A stretch of 8,712 bases of DNA, from assembly GCA_016296235.1 (NCBI GenBank), contig JAEDJR010000079.1, positions 1 to 8,712 on the forward strand. The letters are read 5' to 3'. A program made the translations under genes and the position numbers. This document shows, piece after piece, positions 1 through 6,019 of the stretch. Position 1 is the first letter of the stretch, and every line of letters begins with the position of its first letter. Below the pieces are notes generated by a model. That model was not told where the DNA came from. It saw only the letters and a list, made by a program, of their open reading frames with translations, and did no database searches. Source of the stretch: Oscillospiraceae bacterium (GTDB lineage Bacteria > Bacillota > Clostridia > Oscillospirales > Oscillospiraceae).

Positions 1-7
1 CGGGCCA

Positions 8-28
8 CCTCCCCTTACACAGGGGAGG
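8..28. repeat. Short perfect palindrome at the left edge
   Basis: The arms CCTCCCC (8-14) and GGGGAGG (22-28) are perfect complements around a 7-nt loop. The element lies downstream of livF. On the minus strand no run of T follows the stem, so it is not a classic intrinsic terminator. Short GC-rich palindromes of this kind are often dispersed through Clostridia genomes, so it may be the edge of a repeat continuing out of the window. Palindrome seen directly; its role is inferred. Confidence 0.5.
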
Positions 29-36
29 CATGGTGC

Positions 37-75
37 GGCCTGTATTTGTGCAAAATTGCGATTTTGCGGCAGGCC
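37..75 (-). other. Compound stem-loop just after livF, possible operon 3' end
   Basis: An outer stem GGCCTG/CAGGCC (37-42 with 70-75) encloses an inner stem GCAAAAT/ATTTTGC (50-56 with 61-67) with a 4-nt loop. It begins 16 bases after the livF stop codon on the minus strand. It could stabilise the 3' end of the liv transcript or take part in termination, but no U-tract follows, so a terminator is not claimed. Confidence 0.4.
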
Positions 76-91
76 CATAATATTCTTCTTG

Positions 92-790
92 TTATCCGCC
101 CAGGTAGGCTTTCTTGATGGCGTCGGACTCGGCCAGTTCATGGCCGGTGCCGGACAGGGAGATGGCGCCGGATTCCAGAACGTAGGCCCGGTCAGCCACC
201 TGCAGGGCCATTTCGGCGTTCTGCTCCACCAGCAAAATGGTGGTGCCGGCCTTGTGCAGCTCCTTGATGATGTCAAAAATCTGCTCCACCAGGATGGGCG
301 CCAGGCCCATGGAGGGCTCGTCCAGCATCAGCAGCTTGGGATGGCTGATTAAGGCGCGGCCCATGGCCAGCATCTGCTGCTCGCCGCCGGACAGGGTGCC
401 GGCGACCTGGTTCTTACGCTCCAGCAGCCGGGGGAACCGGGCAAAAATGTCGTCCAGCTCCTCCTTGGTGGGACTCTTGTGGATATAAGCGCCCATTTCC
501 AGGTTCTCCAGCACGGTCATCTGCAGGAAAATCCGGCGGCCCTCCGGCACATGGGCCAGGCCCTTGTAGACCAGCTTGTGGCTCTCCGTATGGGAAATAT
601 TCTCGCCCATGAATTCGATGGAGCCGGTCCGGGAGCGCAGCATGCCGGAGACGGTTTTCAGGGTGGTAGACTTGCCCGCGCCGTTGGCGCCGATCAGGGC
701 CACGATCTCGCCGGGATGCACCTCGAAGGAGACGTTCTTCAGGGCGTGAATCTTGCCGTAGTAGACGTTGATGTCGTTAACCTTCAGCAT
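92..790 (-). CDS. livF: Branched-chain amino acid ABC transporter, ATP-binding protein LivF
   Basis: This is one of the two cytoplasmic ATPases powering the LivK/LivHM branched-chain amino acid importer. The 232 residues are the usual LivF length. Walker A GANGAGKST is at residues 34-42, the family segment VPEGRRIF at 81-88, the signature LSGGEQQ at 133-139 and Walker B LLMLDEP at 153-159. The switch position reads VEQN (188-191), with Gln where many ABC proteins have His; E. coli LivF also has VEQN. The start ATG is preceded by AAAGGAG with 9-nt spacing. The first 14 bases overlap the end of livG, so translation is probably coupled. It is the last gene of the operon. The family is clear; substrate choice is set by LivK, so 'branched-chain' is inferred from the operon. 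Confidence 0.95.
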   Translation of the reverse strand: MLKVNDINVYYGKIHALKNVSFEVHPGEIVALIGANGAGKSTTLKTVSGMLRSRTGSIEFMGENISHTESHKLVYKGLAHVPEGRRIFLQMTVLENLEMGAYIHKSPTKEELDDIFARFPRLLERKNQVAGTLSGGEQQMLAMGRALISHPKLLMLDEPSMGLAPILVEQIFDIIKELHKAGTTILLVEQNAEMALQVADRAYVLESGAISLSGTGHELAESDAIKKAYLGG

Positions 791-1658
791 CGGACTTGGC
801 TCCTTTCTTGCCCAGATAGGCCTCGATGACCTTGGGATTGGCCTGAATGTCGGCAGGGGTGCCCTTGGCGATGACCTTGCCGTAGTTCAGGACGCAGATG
901 CCCTCGCAGATACCCATGACCAGGCTCATATCGTGCTCGATGAGCATAATGGCAATATGGAAGGTATCCCGGATCCGGCGGATGTTCTCCATCAGCTCCA
1001 TGGTTTCCGAGGGATTCATACCGGCGGCAGGCTCGTCCAGCAGGAGAATCCGGGGGCTGGAGGCCAGGGCCCGGACAATTTCCAGGCGGCGCTGGGCGCC
1101 GTAGGGCAGGCTGCCCGCCGGAGCCTGGGCCAGATCCGCCAGGCCGAAAAAGTCCAGCAGCTCCAGAGCCGTGGCGTTGGCCTGCTTTTCCGCCTTGCGG
1201 AAGCCGAAGCCGTGGGTCACGGCCGCCAGGAGGTTCTCCTTCATCATGTTATGCATGCCAACCTTGACATTGTCGATGACCGTCAGGTTGTTGTACAGGC
1301 GGATATTCTGGAAGGTTCGGGCGATGCCCATTCTGCTGATCTGATGGGTGGATTTCCCGGCAGTGGAGAAGCCGTTGACCATGATGTTGCCCCGGGTGGG
1401 CTGGTAGACATTGGTCAGCAGGTTGAACACTGTGGTTTTGCCCGCGCCGTTGGGGCCGATGAGGCCGGCGATCTCCGTGCGGCCTACGGTGATGGTAAAG
1501 TCGTCCACGGCGGTCAGGCCGCCGAAATCGATGCCCAGATGCTGGGTCTCCAGCACCGGCATATGATCCAGGTCCCGCTCCGGCACCAGAGACCGGCTGG
1601 GATACGGCACCAGGGGGGAATCGGGAATTCTTGTTGCAGGTTCACGGAAATTAGCCAT
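777..1658 (-). CDS. livG: Branched-chain amino acid ABC transporter, ATP-binding protein LivG
   Basis: This is the second ATPase of the importer, expected to pair with LivF under the LivH/LivM channel. In its 293 residues, Walker A GPNGAGKTT is at 68-76, the Q-loop glutamine at 117 (ARTFQN), a degenerate signature LPYGAQRRLE at 184-193 as is usual for LivG, Walker B ILLLDEP at 204-210, and the switch His at 242 (IEHD). The start ATG has AAGGAGG nine bases upstream and overlaps the livM stop by 8 bases (ATGGCTAA), so the long form is favoured. This gives a Pro/Arg-rich extension of about 33 residues before the usual LivG beginning (PVLETQHLGIDFGGL). The internal ATG at residue 33 has no good ribosome site. 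Family assignment is secure; the role of the extension is unknown. Confidence 0.95.
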   Translation of the reverse strand: MANFREPATRIPDSPLVPYPSRSLVPERDLDHMPVLETQHLGIDFGGLTAVDDFTITVGRTEIAGLIGPNGAGKTTVFNLLTNVYQPTRGNIMVNGFSTAGKSTHQISRMGIARTFQNIRLYNNLTVIDNVKVGMHNMMKENLLAAVTHGFGFRKAEKQANATALELLDFFGLADLAQAPAGSLPYGAQRRLEIVRALASSPRILLLDEPAAGMNPSETMELMENIRRIRDTFHIAIMLIEHDMSLVMGICEGICVLNYGKVIAKGTPADIQANPKVIEAYLGKKGAKSDAEG

Positions 1659-2697
1659 TTTTTTCTGCCTCCTTCTGCTTTTTCCGGTTGCCCAGGAAAT
1701 AGATCAGGTTACCGATGGACCAGCGGCCCTTGAGCTCGGCAAACTTGGGGGAGGAATTCAGCAGCATGATTACAATCAGCAGCACCGAGTAGGCCAGCAT
1801 CCGGTAGTCGGACACCCAGTCCACACGCAGCAGCTCCGGCAGAGCACGCAGGATGATGGTAGCGATGACGGAGCCCCGGATGGAGCCCATGCCGCCCAGC
1901 ACCACCAGCACCAGGATCTCGATGGAGGCGTTGTAGTCGAACATGGCGGGCTTGATGTTGGCCAGGGTGTGGCCGTAGAGGGTACCGGCCATGCCGGCAA
2001 AAAACGCCGCCAGAATGAAGACCATGAGCTTGTAATAGGTCACATCCACGCCGTTGGACTCGGCGGCAATGCGGTTGTCCCGGATGGCCATAATGGCCCG
2101 GCCATGGCGGGAATTCTTCAGGTTCATCATCACCAGGACCACCAGGAACACCGCCACGATGGCGTAGGGCAGCAGGGTCTTGGTGTCGGAGTAGATGGCG
2201 CCGGTATTCAGGCCCTTGGCGCCGCCGGTGACCTCCAGGTTGGTGATGACGGTTTTGATGATTTCACCGCAGCCCAGGGTGACAATGGCCAGGTAGTCGC
2301 CCTTCAGCCGCAGGGCCGGCAGACCGACCACCAGGCCCACCACGGCGGCAGCCAGACCGCCGATAATCATGGACAGGGGCAGGCGCACCACCAGAGGCAG
2401 CACCTCCGCCGTGGCCAGGGACACCAGGCAGCCGGTGAACAGGCCCACGGAGACAAAGCCCGCATGGCCCAGGGACAGCTCGCCCAGAAGGCCCACCACC
2501 AGGTTCAGGGAGACGGCCATAACGATGTAGCAGGAGATGGAAACCACCATGCTGGTCATCTGACGGCTGGCGGCGCCGGTATAGATCATGGCGGTCACGA
2601 CGATATAGAGGACCGCCACCATCAGCAGCGTCGCCATATTGCCGGTGATACCCCGGCGCTTCCGGCCCAGGACCGGCGTTTGATTCTGTTTCTTCAT
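1651..2697 (-). CDS. livM: Branched-chain amino acid ABC transporter, permease LivM
   Basis: This is one of two membrane subunits forming the translocation channel. The 348-residue protein has a basic N-terminus (residues 1-16) and multiple hydrophobic segments running from about 21 to 315. The LivM hallmark GLLGELSLGHAGF lies at 69-81. The cytoplasmic coupling region SRHGRAIMAIRDNRIAAES at 196-214 is where the ATPases dock in this family. The C-terminus is a Lys-rich cytoplasmic tail (338-348). The start lies 3 bases after the livH stop, with a modest AAGGTG site inside the livH end, and its stop overlaps livG by 8 bases, so it is translated as part of one operon. LivM-type permeases also serve urea or amide systems, so substrate rests on the operon context. 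Confidence 0.95.
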   Translation of the reverse strand: MKKQNQTPVLGRKRRGITGNMATLLMVAVLYIVVTAMIYTGAASRQMTSMVVSISCYIVMAVSLNLVVGLLGELSLGHAGFVSVGLFTGCLVSLATAEVLPLVVRLPLSMIIGGLAAAVVGLVVGLPALRLKGDYLAIVTLGCGEIIKTVITNLEVTGGAKGLNTGAIYSDTKTLLPYAIVAVFLVVLVMMNLKNSRHGRAIMAIRDNRIAAESNGVDVTYYKLMVFILAAFFAGMAGTLYGHTLANIKPAMFDYNASIEILVLVVLGGMGSIRGSVIATIILRALPELLRVDWVSDYRMLAYSVLLIVIMLLNSSPKFAELKGRWSIGNLIYFLGNRKKQKEAEKNG

Positions 2698-2700
2698 GGC

Positions 2701-3579
2701 TCACACCTTCTCACTGATCTTTTTGCCCAGCAGGCCCGTGGGTTTGACCACCAGCACCAGAACCAGCACGCCGAACACCACGGCGTCGGACCAGAGGGTG
2801 GAGATGTATGTCTTGGACAGCTGCTCAATGACGCCCAGGAGAATGCCGCCCAGCATGGCGCCGGGGATGGAGCCGATTCCGCCGAACACCGCCGCCGTAA
2901 AGGCCTTGATGCCGGGCATGGAGCCGGTGGTGGGCCGGATGTACACATAGGCCGCGCCGTAGAAAATGGCGGCCACGGCAGCCAGGGCGGAACCGATGGC
3001 AAAGGTGATGGTGATGGTGTGGTTGACGCTGATGCCCATGAGCTCCGCTGCGCCCTTATCCTCGGACACGGCCCGCATGGCCTTGCCCATGCGGGTCTTG
3101 CTGATGAACAGGGTCAGGCCGATCATAATCACGCCCGTCACCACCAGGGTGGCCAGGGTGATTCCGTCAATATACACGGCACCCAACTCGATGGTGGGCA
3201 GGGAAATCACCGTGGGGAAGGACTTCTGCTCCGGGCCAAAGATCAGCAGGGCCAGGTTCTGCAGCAGGTAGCTGACGCCGATGGCCGTAATCAGCACGGA
3301 CAGGGGCGGCGCCTGGCGCAGGGGCCTATAAGCCAGGAATTCGATGGTGACGCCCAGCAGTGCGCAGATCACAATGCTGACCAGCACGGCCACCAGCGGC
3401 GGCAGGCCCAGGCTGGCCACGGCGGTGATGGCGGCGTAGGCGCCCACCATGATGATATCGCCATGGGCGAAGTTCAGCATCTTGGCAATGCCGTAAACCA
3501 TGGTGTAGCCCAGAGCGATCAGCGCATAGATGCTGCCGAGGCTCAGGCCGCTGATAAGGGTTTGAATCAGTTTTGCCAT
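2701..3579 (-). CDS. livH: Branched-chain amino acid ABC transporter, permease LivH
   Basis: This is the partner membrane subunit of LivM. From the chosen start (MAKLIQ) it is 292 residues, close to the family norm. The N-terminal block LSLGSIYALIALGYTMVYG (12-30) followed by LNFAHGD (35-41) is typical of LivH. The coupling loop KTRMGKAMRAVSEDKGAAEL is at 161-180, and FGGIGSIPGAMLGG at 232-245 is the conserved late segment. The frame stays open to a TTG at 3633, but that start would read 18 residues out of a palindromic repeat. The ATG at 3577-3579 has AGGAAG eight bases upstream and matches the usual LivH N-terminus, so it is preferred. It is the first gene of the tight livHMGF block. Confidence 0.94.
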   Translation of the reverse strand: MAKLIQTLISGLSLGSIYALIALGYTMVYGIAKMLNFAHGDIIMVGAYAAITAVASLGLPPLVAVLVSIVICALLGVTIEFLAYRPLRQAPPLSVLITAIGVSYLLQNLALLIFGPEQKSFPTVISLPTIELGAVYIDGITLATLVVTGVIMIGLTLFISKTRMGKAMRAVSEDKGAAELMGISVNHTITITFAIGSALAAVAAIFYGAAYVYIRPTTGSMPGIKAFTAAVFGGIGSIPGAMLGGILLGVIEQLSKTYISTLWSDAVVFGVLVLVLVVKPTGLLGKKISEKV

Positions 3580-3608
3580 AGGGCATTCTTCCTCTCTTTT
3601 GGGGATTG

Positions 3609-3666
3609 ACAATGGATAATTGACAACTGACAATCACGCCATTGTCAATTTTCAATTATCCACTGT
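3609..3666. repeat. AT-rich imperfect palindrome in the livK-livH gap
   Basis: The outer arms TGGATAATTGA (3613-3623) and TCAATTATCCA (3652-3662) are perfect 11-bp complements. Inner arms TGACAAT (3628-3634) and ATTGTCA (3641-3647) close a 6-nt loop, with 4-nt internal loops on each side. The unit also has tandem TTGACAA-like motifs. It ends just upstream of the livH ribosome site and directly abuts a second palindrome. It looks like a dispersed intergenic repeat rather than a terminator, since no U-tract follows on the minus strand. Confidence 0.7.
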
Positions 3667-3669
3667 ATG

Positions 3670-3738
3670 GTAGGGGCGGCCTGTGGCCGCCCGCCGGAAT
3701 TTGCTTCCAACATGCGGGCGGCCGAAGTCCGCCCCTAC
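3670..3738. repeat. MITE/REP-like element with 10-bp terminal inverted repeats
   Basis: The 69-bp unit begins GTAGGGGCGG (3670-3679) and ends with its exact complement CCGCCCCTAC (3729-3738). Inside, GGCCGCCCGC (3685-3694) pairs perfectly with GCGGGCGGCC (3714-3723), leaving symmetric 5-nt internal loops and a 19-nt apical loop. The left half can also form its own 8-bp hairpin (3674-3681 with 3685-3692). The unit is non-coding and has no transposase. Small elements with such ends are typical of non-autonomous mobile repeats. No clear target duplication flanks it. Confidence 0.7.
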
Positions 3739-3751
3739 AAGGTAATGATTG

Positions 3752-3794
3752 GTGCATCCCGGCGGCCAGAGGGCTGGCCGCCTTATGGGTGCAG
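3752..3794 (-). other. Strong hairpin just downstream of livK
   Basis: GGCGGCCA (3761-3768) pairs with TGGCCGCC (3775-3782) around a 6-nt loop. CCC (3758-3760) with GGG and TGCA with TGCA extend it outward with small bulges. It starts within about 10 bases of the livK stop on the minus strand. No U-tract follows, so it is more likely an mRNA-stabilising or partly terminating structure between livK and livHMGF than a full terminator. That role is inferred; the pairing is seen. Confidence 0.55.
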
Positions 3795-3801
3795 AACAAG
3801 A

Positions 3802-4959
3802 TTACTCGGCGTACAGAACGGCGACGCCATTCTGGAACACCATGGCCTTGGCGGCCTTGTTGGGCTCGCGGGTGTCGTCCCAGGTCATGGTGCCGGTCAG
3901 GCCTTCCACGGTGACGCTGTGCATGGCTTCCACCAGAGCGGCGGTGAAGTCTTCGTCAGCGGGGGTCTTGCCGGTGGCTTCCATGACAGCCTTCACAATG
4001 TAAACGGCGTCATAGCCGTCGGCGGCAAACTGGTCGGGGATGGCCTTGTACAGCTCGTCATACTTGGCAACAAAAGCCTTGGTCCTGTCGTCCTGGGCGT
4101 CAGCGGCGAAGGGAGTCAGCATCATGAGGCCTTCGATCATGGTCAGGTCGGAAACTTTGGTCTGGATGCCGTCCAAGCCGTCGCAGCCGAAGTAGATCAC
4201 GTTGTCCAGCTTGCCCTGGGCCTGGGTCAGGAACACGGAAGCCTCAGCGGCGTAGATGGGCAGGAACACCAGGTCGCAGCCGGAATCGCGGATGGCGTTG
4301 ATCTGGGTGGAGAAGTCGGTGGCGGAGCCTGCGGTGAAGGTCTGCTCGGAGACAATCTCCAGACCCTTCACAGCGGCCTCAGCCTTGAAGGTCTCGTACA
4401 GGCCGGCGGAGTAGTCGATGTCGGACTGATAGAACACGGCGACCTTGGAGCCCAGGTTGTTGTCCACGATGTAGTCGGCGGAAACAGTACCCTGTGCGGG
4501 GTCATTGAAGCAGACACGGAAGGCCTTCTCGTTGCCTTCGATGCAGGCCTTGGCGGAGGAGGTGGGGGCGACAATCAGGATGTTGTCAGCCTTGGCAGCG
4601 GTGATGACGGAAGTGGCTTCGCCGGAGAACACGCAGCCGAGGGACACGTCCATGCCGTCGTCCATGAGCTTGTTGTAGGCGGAAACAGCGGAGTCGGGGT
4701 CACCCTGGGAGTCCTGGGCGGACAGGGTAAAGGTCCAGCCGTTGACGCCGCCGGCGGCGTTGATCTCATCAACGGCAATCTGCACACCGTTGCGGGTGGA
4801 AGTGCCGTAGTTTGCATAGTCGCCGGTCATGGGGCCGATGAGGCCCAGCAGAACGTCGCCGTCACCGGAAGCGTCAGAAGCGGCCTCTTTCTTGGAGCCG
4901 CAGGCAGCCATGCTCACAACCATGAGCACTGCCAGCATCAAAGCAATGATCTTTTTCAT
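3802..4959 (-). CDS. livK: Branched-chain amino acid ABC transporter, substrate-binding lipoprotein LivK
   Basis: This is the extracellular solute-binding protein that captures the amino acid and delivers it to LivH/LivM. It is 385 residues from the ATG at 4957-4959, which has GAGG eight bases upstream. Residues 1-20 are a lipoprotein signal peptide (MKKIIALMLAVLMVV...) ending in lipobox M-A-A-C with the lipidated Cys at 20, then a Ser/Ala/Asp linker. The rest is a type I periplasmic-binding fold (Peripla_BP_6 type): IGPMTGDYANYGTSTRNG at 41-58, a ligand-loop-like FSGEATSV at 111-118, APTSS at 131-135 and YQSDIDYSAG at 177-186 in the second lobe. A longer frame reaches 5040 but runs through the terminator stem and is rejected. 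It lies at the head of the operon with a 222-bp hairpin-rich gap before livH. Ligand is inferred; other amino acids or amides are possible. Confidence 0.93.
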   Translation of the reverse strand: MKKIIALMLAVLMVVSMAACGSKKEAASDASGDGDVLLGLIGPMTGDYANYGTSTRNGVQIAVDEINAAGGVNGWTFTLSAQDSQGDPDSAVSAYNKLMDDGMDVSLGCVFSGEATSVITAAKADNILIVAPTSSAKACIEGNEKAFRVCFNDPAQGTVSADYIVDNNLGSKVAVFYQSDIDYSAGLYETFKAEAAVKGLEIVSEQTFTAGSATDFSTQINAIRDSGCDLVFLPIYAAEASVFLTQAQGKLDNVIYFGCDGLDGIQTKVSDLTMIEGLMMLTPFAADAQDDRTKAFVAKYDELYKAIPDQFAADGYDAVYIVKAVMEATGKTPADEDFTAALVEAMHSVTVEGLTGTMTWDDTREPNKAAKAMVFQNGVAVLYAE

Positions 4960-5012
4960 GTTCGTTACCTCGTTTTCTTTTGGAGATTTTATTAAAGCCT
5001 TTCGGCGATAAT

Positions 5013-5045
5013 ACAAAAAACCGGCTTTGCCGATGGGCAAAGCCG
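5013..5045 (-). terminator. Strong intrinsic terminator between the small gene and livK
   Basis: On the minus strand CGGCTTTGCC and GGCAAAGCCG form a perfect 10-bp stem (5036-5045 with 5022-5031) around a CATC loop, followed at once by GTTTTTTG (6 T, 5015-5020). It lies 33 bases after the small-gene stop and 53 bases before the livK ATG. It would end the small-gene transcript or, if regulated, act as an attenuator for livK. No convincing promoter is seen between it and livK: TATTAT (5008-5013) and TTTAAT (4991-4996) both lack a matching -35 box. Confidence 0.88.
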
Positions 5046-5078
5046 ATAACTTAAACCCCCGCCACCTTTGCAGCGAGA

Positions 5079-5285
5079 CTAAGTTTCCGGTTTTGCCGTC
5101 CCACGGCCGATAATTCGTACCAGCTCAAGCAGGCTTATGAACAAAAAAGACACTGCCCACAGGGCAGCGTCCAGAATAAGCATGCAGGAAGAGCCAGTCA
5201 TTGCGCGCATTTTCGCAGCCTGACAAGCCGGTGCGCACCACGCATCGGCAGACATATTCATCTGAGACATCTGTGCTGCAAACAT
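5079..5285 (-). CDS. Small Met/Cys-containing single-pass membrane peptide, function unknown
   Basis: The ATG at 5283-5285 follows a near-ideal AAAGGAG (5294-5300) with 8-nt spacing; an in-frame TTG at 5303 overlaps that site and is rejected. The 68-residue product has a Met-rich N-terminal half (Met at 1, 6, 9, 11, 26, 29) with Cys at 17, 21 and 34. A hydrophobic helix follows at about 35-59, rich in Leu/Ile/Val, then a basic tail (RGTAKPET). I do not recognise a family. Codon choice (ATA, TTG, CTT, GTA, ATT) is less GC-biased than in the neighbours. A promoter upstream and a strong terminator downstream argue that the unit is transcribed. It may be a stand-alone small membrane protein or the translated part of a regulatory leader for livK. 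Confidence 0.6.
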   Translation of the reverse strand: MFAAQMSQMNMSADAWCAPACQAAKMRAMTGSSCMLILDAALWAVSFLFISLLELVRIIGRGTAKPET

Positions 5286-5345
5286 CGTGGGCGCTCCTTT
5301 CAAGCTTTGCGTATTTATTCCGCTAAAGCAATTTCTTATGCCAAT

Positions 5346-5374
5346 AGTCTACCTTTTTCCCCCTCAAAAGTCAA
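5346..5374 (-). promoter_or_regulatory. Candidate sigma-A promoter for the small gene and possibly liv
   Basis: On the minus strand TTGACT (-35, 5369-5374) and TAGACT (-10, 5346-5351) are separated by exactly 17 bases. They match consensus at 5 of 6 and 4 of 6 positions. Transcription would start near 5339, giving an untranslated leader of about 55 bases before the small gene's ATG at 5285. The surrounding DNA is AT-rich. It is divergent from the plus-strand promoter at 5488-5516. Confidence 0.5.
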
Positions 5375-5487
5375 TTATCAGGAATATCAAAAAGCATGGC
5401 AGCTTTCGCCGGTTTTTGTAGCATATTCACAAATCGTTCACATATTACCAATTTCCCGTCCATTCCTCCGGGCAGGCTAAATAATCC

Positions 5488-5516
5488 TTGTGTTTTTCTT
5501 CCGGTTTCGGTACAAT
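5488..5516 (+). promoter_or_regulatory. Candidate sigma-A promoter for the COG2426 gene
   Basis: TTGTGT (5488-5493) and TACAAT (5511-5516, 5 of 6 to TATAAT) are 17 bases apart. The -35 box is only a half match. The expected start near 5523 leaves about 29 bases of leader containing AGGAGG. Placement just upstream of a gene with a strong ribosome site supports it. Confidence 0.55.
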
Positions 5517-5551
5517 AGTAATGTTTCATTCTTCGAGAGGAGGACAGTCTC

Positions 5552-6013
5552 TTGTCCTTGTTCCATTCCATTCTGATGACGTTCCTGATCTCCATGGTGC
5601 CGGTGCTGGAGCTGCGCGGCGCCATTCCCATTGGCGTTGCCGGCGGGCTGCCGCCCCTGGCGGCCATGCTCATCGCCATTCTGGGCAATCTGGCCCCGGT
5701 TCCGTTTCTTCTGGTTTTTACCCGCAGGGTGTTCAACTGGCTCAAAACAAAGGGCCGCATCCGCCTTCTTGTGGAACGGCTGGAACGGAGAGCTGTCAAA
5801 AAAAGCCGGTTGGTTCTCAACTATGCCTGGCTGGGCCTGTGCATTCTGGTGGCCATTCCTCTGCCCGGCACAGGCGCCTGGACCGGCGCTCTGGTGGCCG
5901 CGCTGATGAATATGCGCCTCAAGCGGGCCATGCCGGCCATTGCCCTGGGCGTGGTTATCGCCGGCCTGATCGTCACCTGCCTGACCTACGGCGCAGCCCA
6001 TCTGCTGGGATAA
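5552..6013 (+). CDS. COG2426-type small multi-drug export protein (Sm_multidrug_ex family)
   Basis: This is a 153-residue integral membrane protein of the COG2426 / PF06695 family. The family name suggests drug export, but the real substrate is not established. The hallmarks are PVLELRGAIPIG at 17-28 and AIPLPGTGAWTGALVA at 101-116, each within or next to a hydrophobic segment. About four hydrophobic stretches are visible (8-30, 36-56, 92-118, 127-148), with a basic loop at 58-86 (TRRVFNW...RRAVKKSR). The start is TTG at 5552, supported by a perfect AGGAGG (5538-5543) eight bases upstream. The first in-frame ATG is residue 9 and has no such site. The gene stands alone on the plus strand with its own promoter and terminator. 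Confidence 0.85.
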   Translation: MSLFHSILMTFLISMVPVLELRGAIPIGVAGGLPPLAAMLIAILGNLAPVPFLLVFTRRVFNWLKTKGRIRLLVERLERRAVKKSRLVLNYAWLGLCILVAIPLPGTGAWTGALVAALMNMRLKRAMPAIALGVVIAGLIVTCLTYGAAHLLG

Positions 6014-6019
6014 ATAACA

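Noticed and set aside
1969..3609. Long plus-strand open frame (546 codons) over livM and livH
   Set aside because: It is antisense to two well-recognised genes, its product is a His/Gln/Gly/Asp-rich string with no domain, and it has no ribosome site. GC-rich codon bias on the opposite strand explains the lack of stops.
3580..3633. Upstream TTG start for livH at 3633
   Set aside because: It lies within the AT-rich palindrome, adds 18 residues foreign to LivH, and the ATG at 3577-3579 matches the family N-terminus.
92..4959. Urea transporter (urtABCDE) as alternative identity for the five-gene ABC locus
   Set aside because: The gene set and order resemble urt, but no urease genes are nearby and the binding protein is shorter than usual UrtA. 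The branched-chain amino acid assignment is preferred, though ligand identity is not proven.
3667..4995. Plus-strand open frame (442 codons) over livK
   Set aside because: It is antisense to the full lipoprotein gene; the Gly/Val-rich product has no recognisable family and its start lies inside a palindromic repeat.
4960..5040. Upstream start for livK at 5040
   Set aside because: The extra 27 residues would be read through the terminator stem and T-run and would bury the lipoprotein signal peptide. The ATG at 4957-4959 has a ribosome site and a normal signal sequence.
5056..5069. T-box riboswitch suggested by AAAGGTGGCGGGGG before a terminator upstream of an amino acid transporter
   Set aside because: Only the GGTGG core fits. 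The ACCGCG half of the T-box motif is absent, no Stem I features (AG bulge, GNTG loop, specifier loop) are seen, and the region overlaps the end of an open frame.
5371..5463. Short minus-strand frame of 31 codons starting at ATG 5461-5463
   Set aside because: GGAGG lies only one base before the ATG, too close to work, and no family or conservation can be shown. The stretch also holds the promoter for the small gene.
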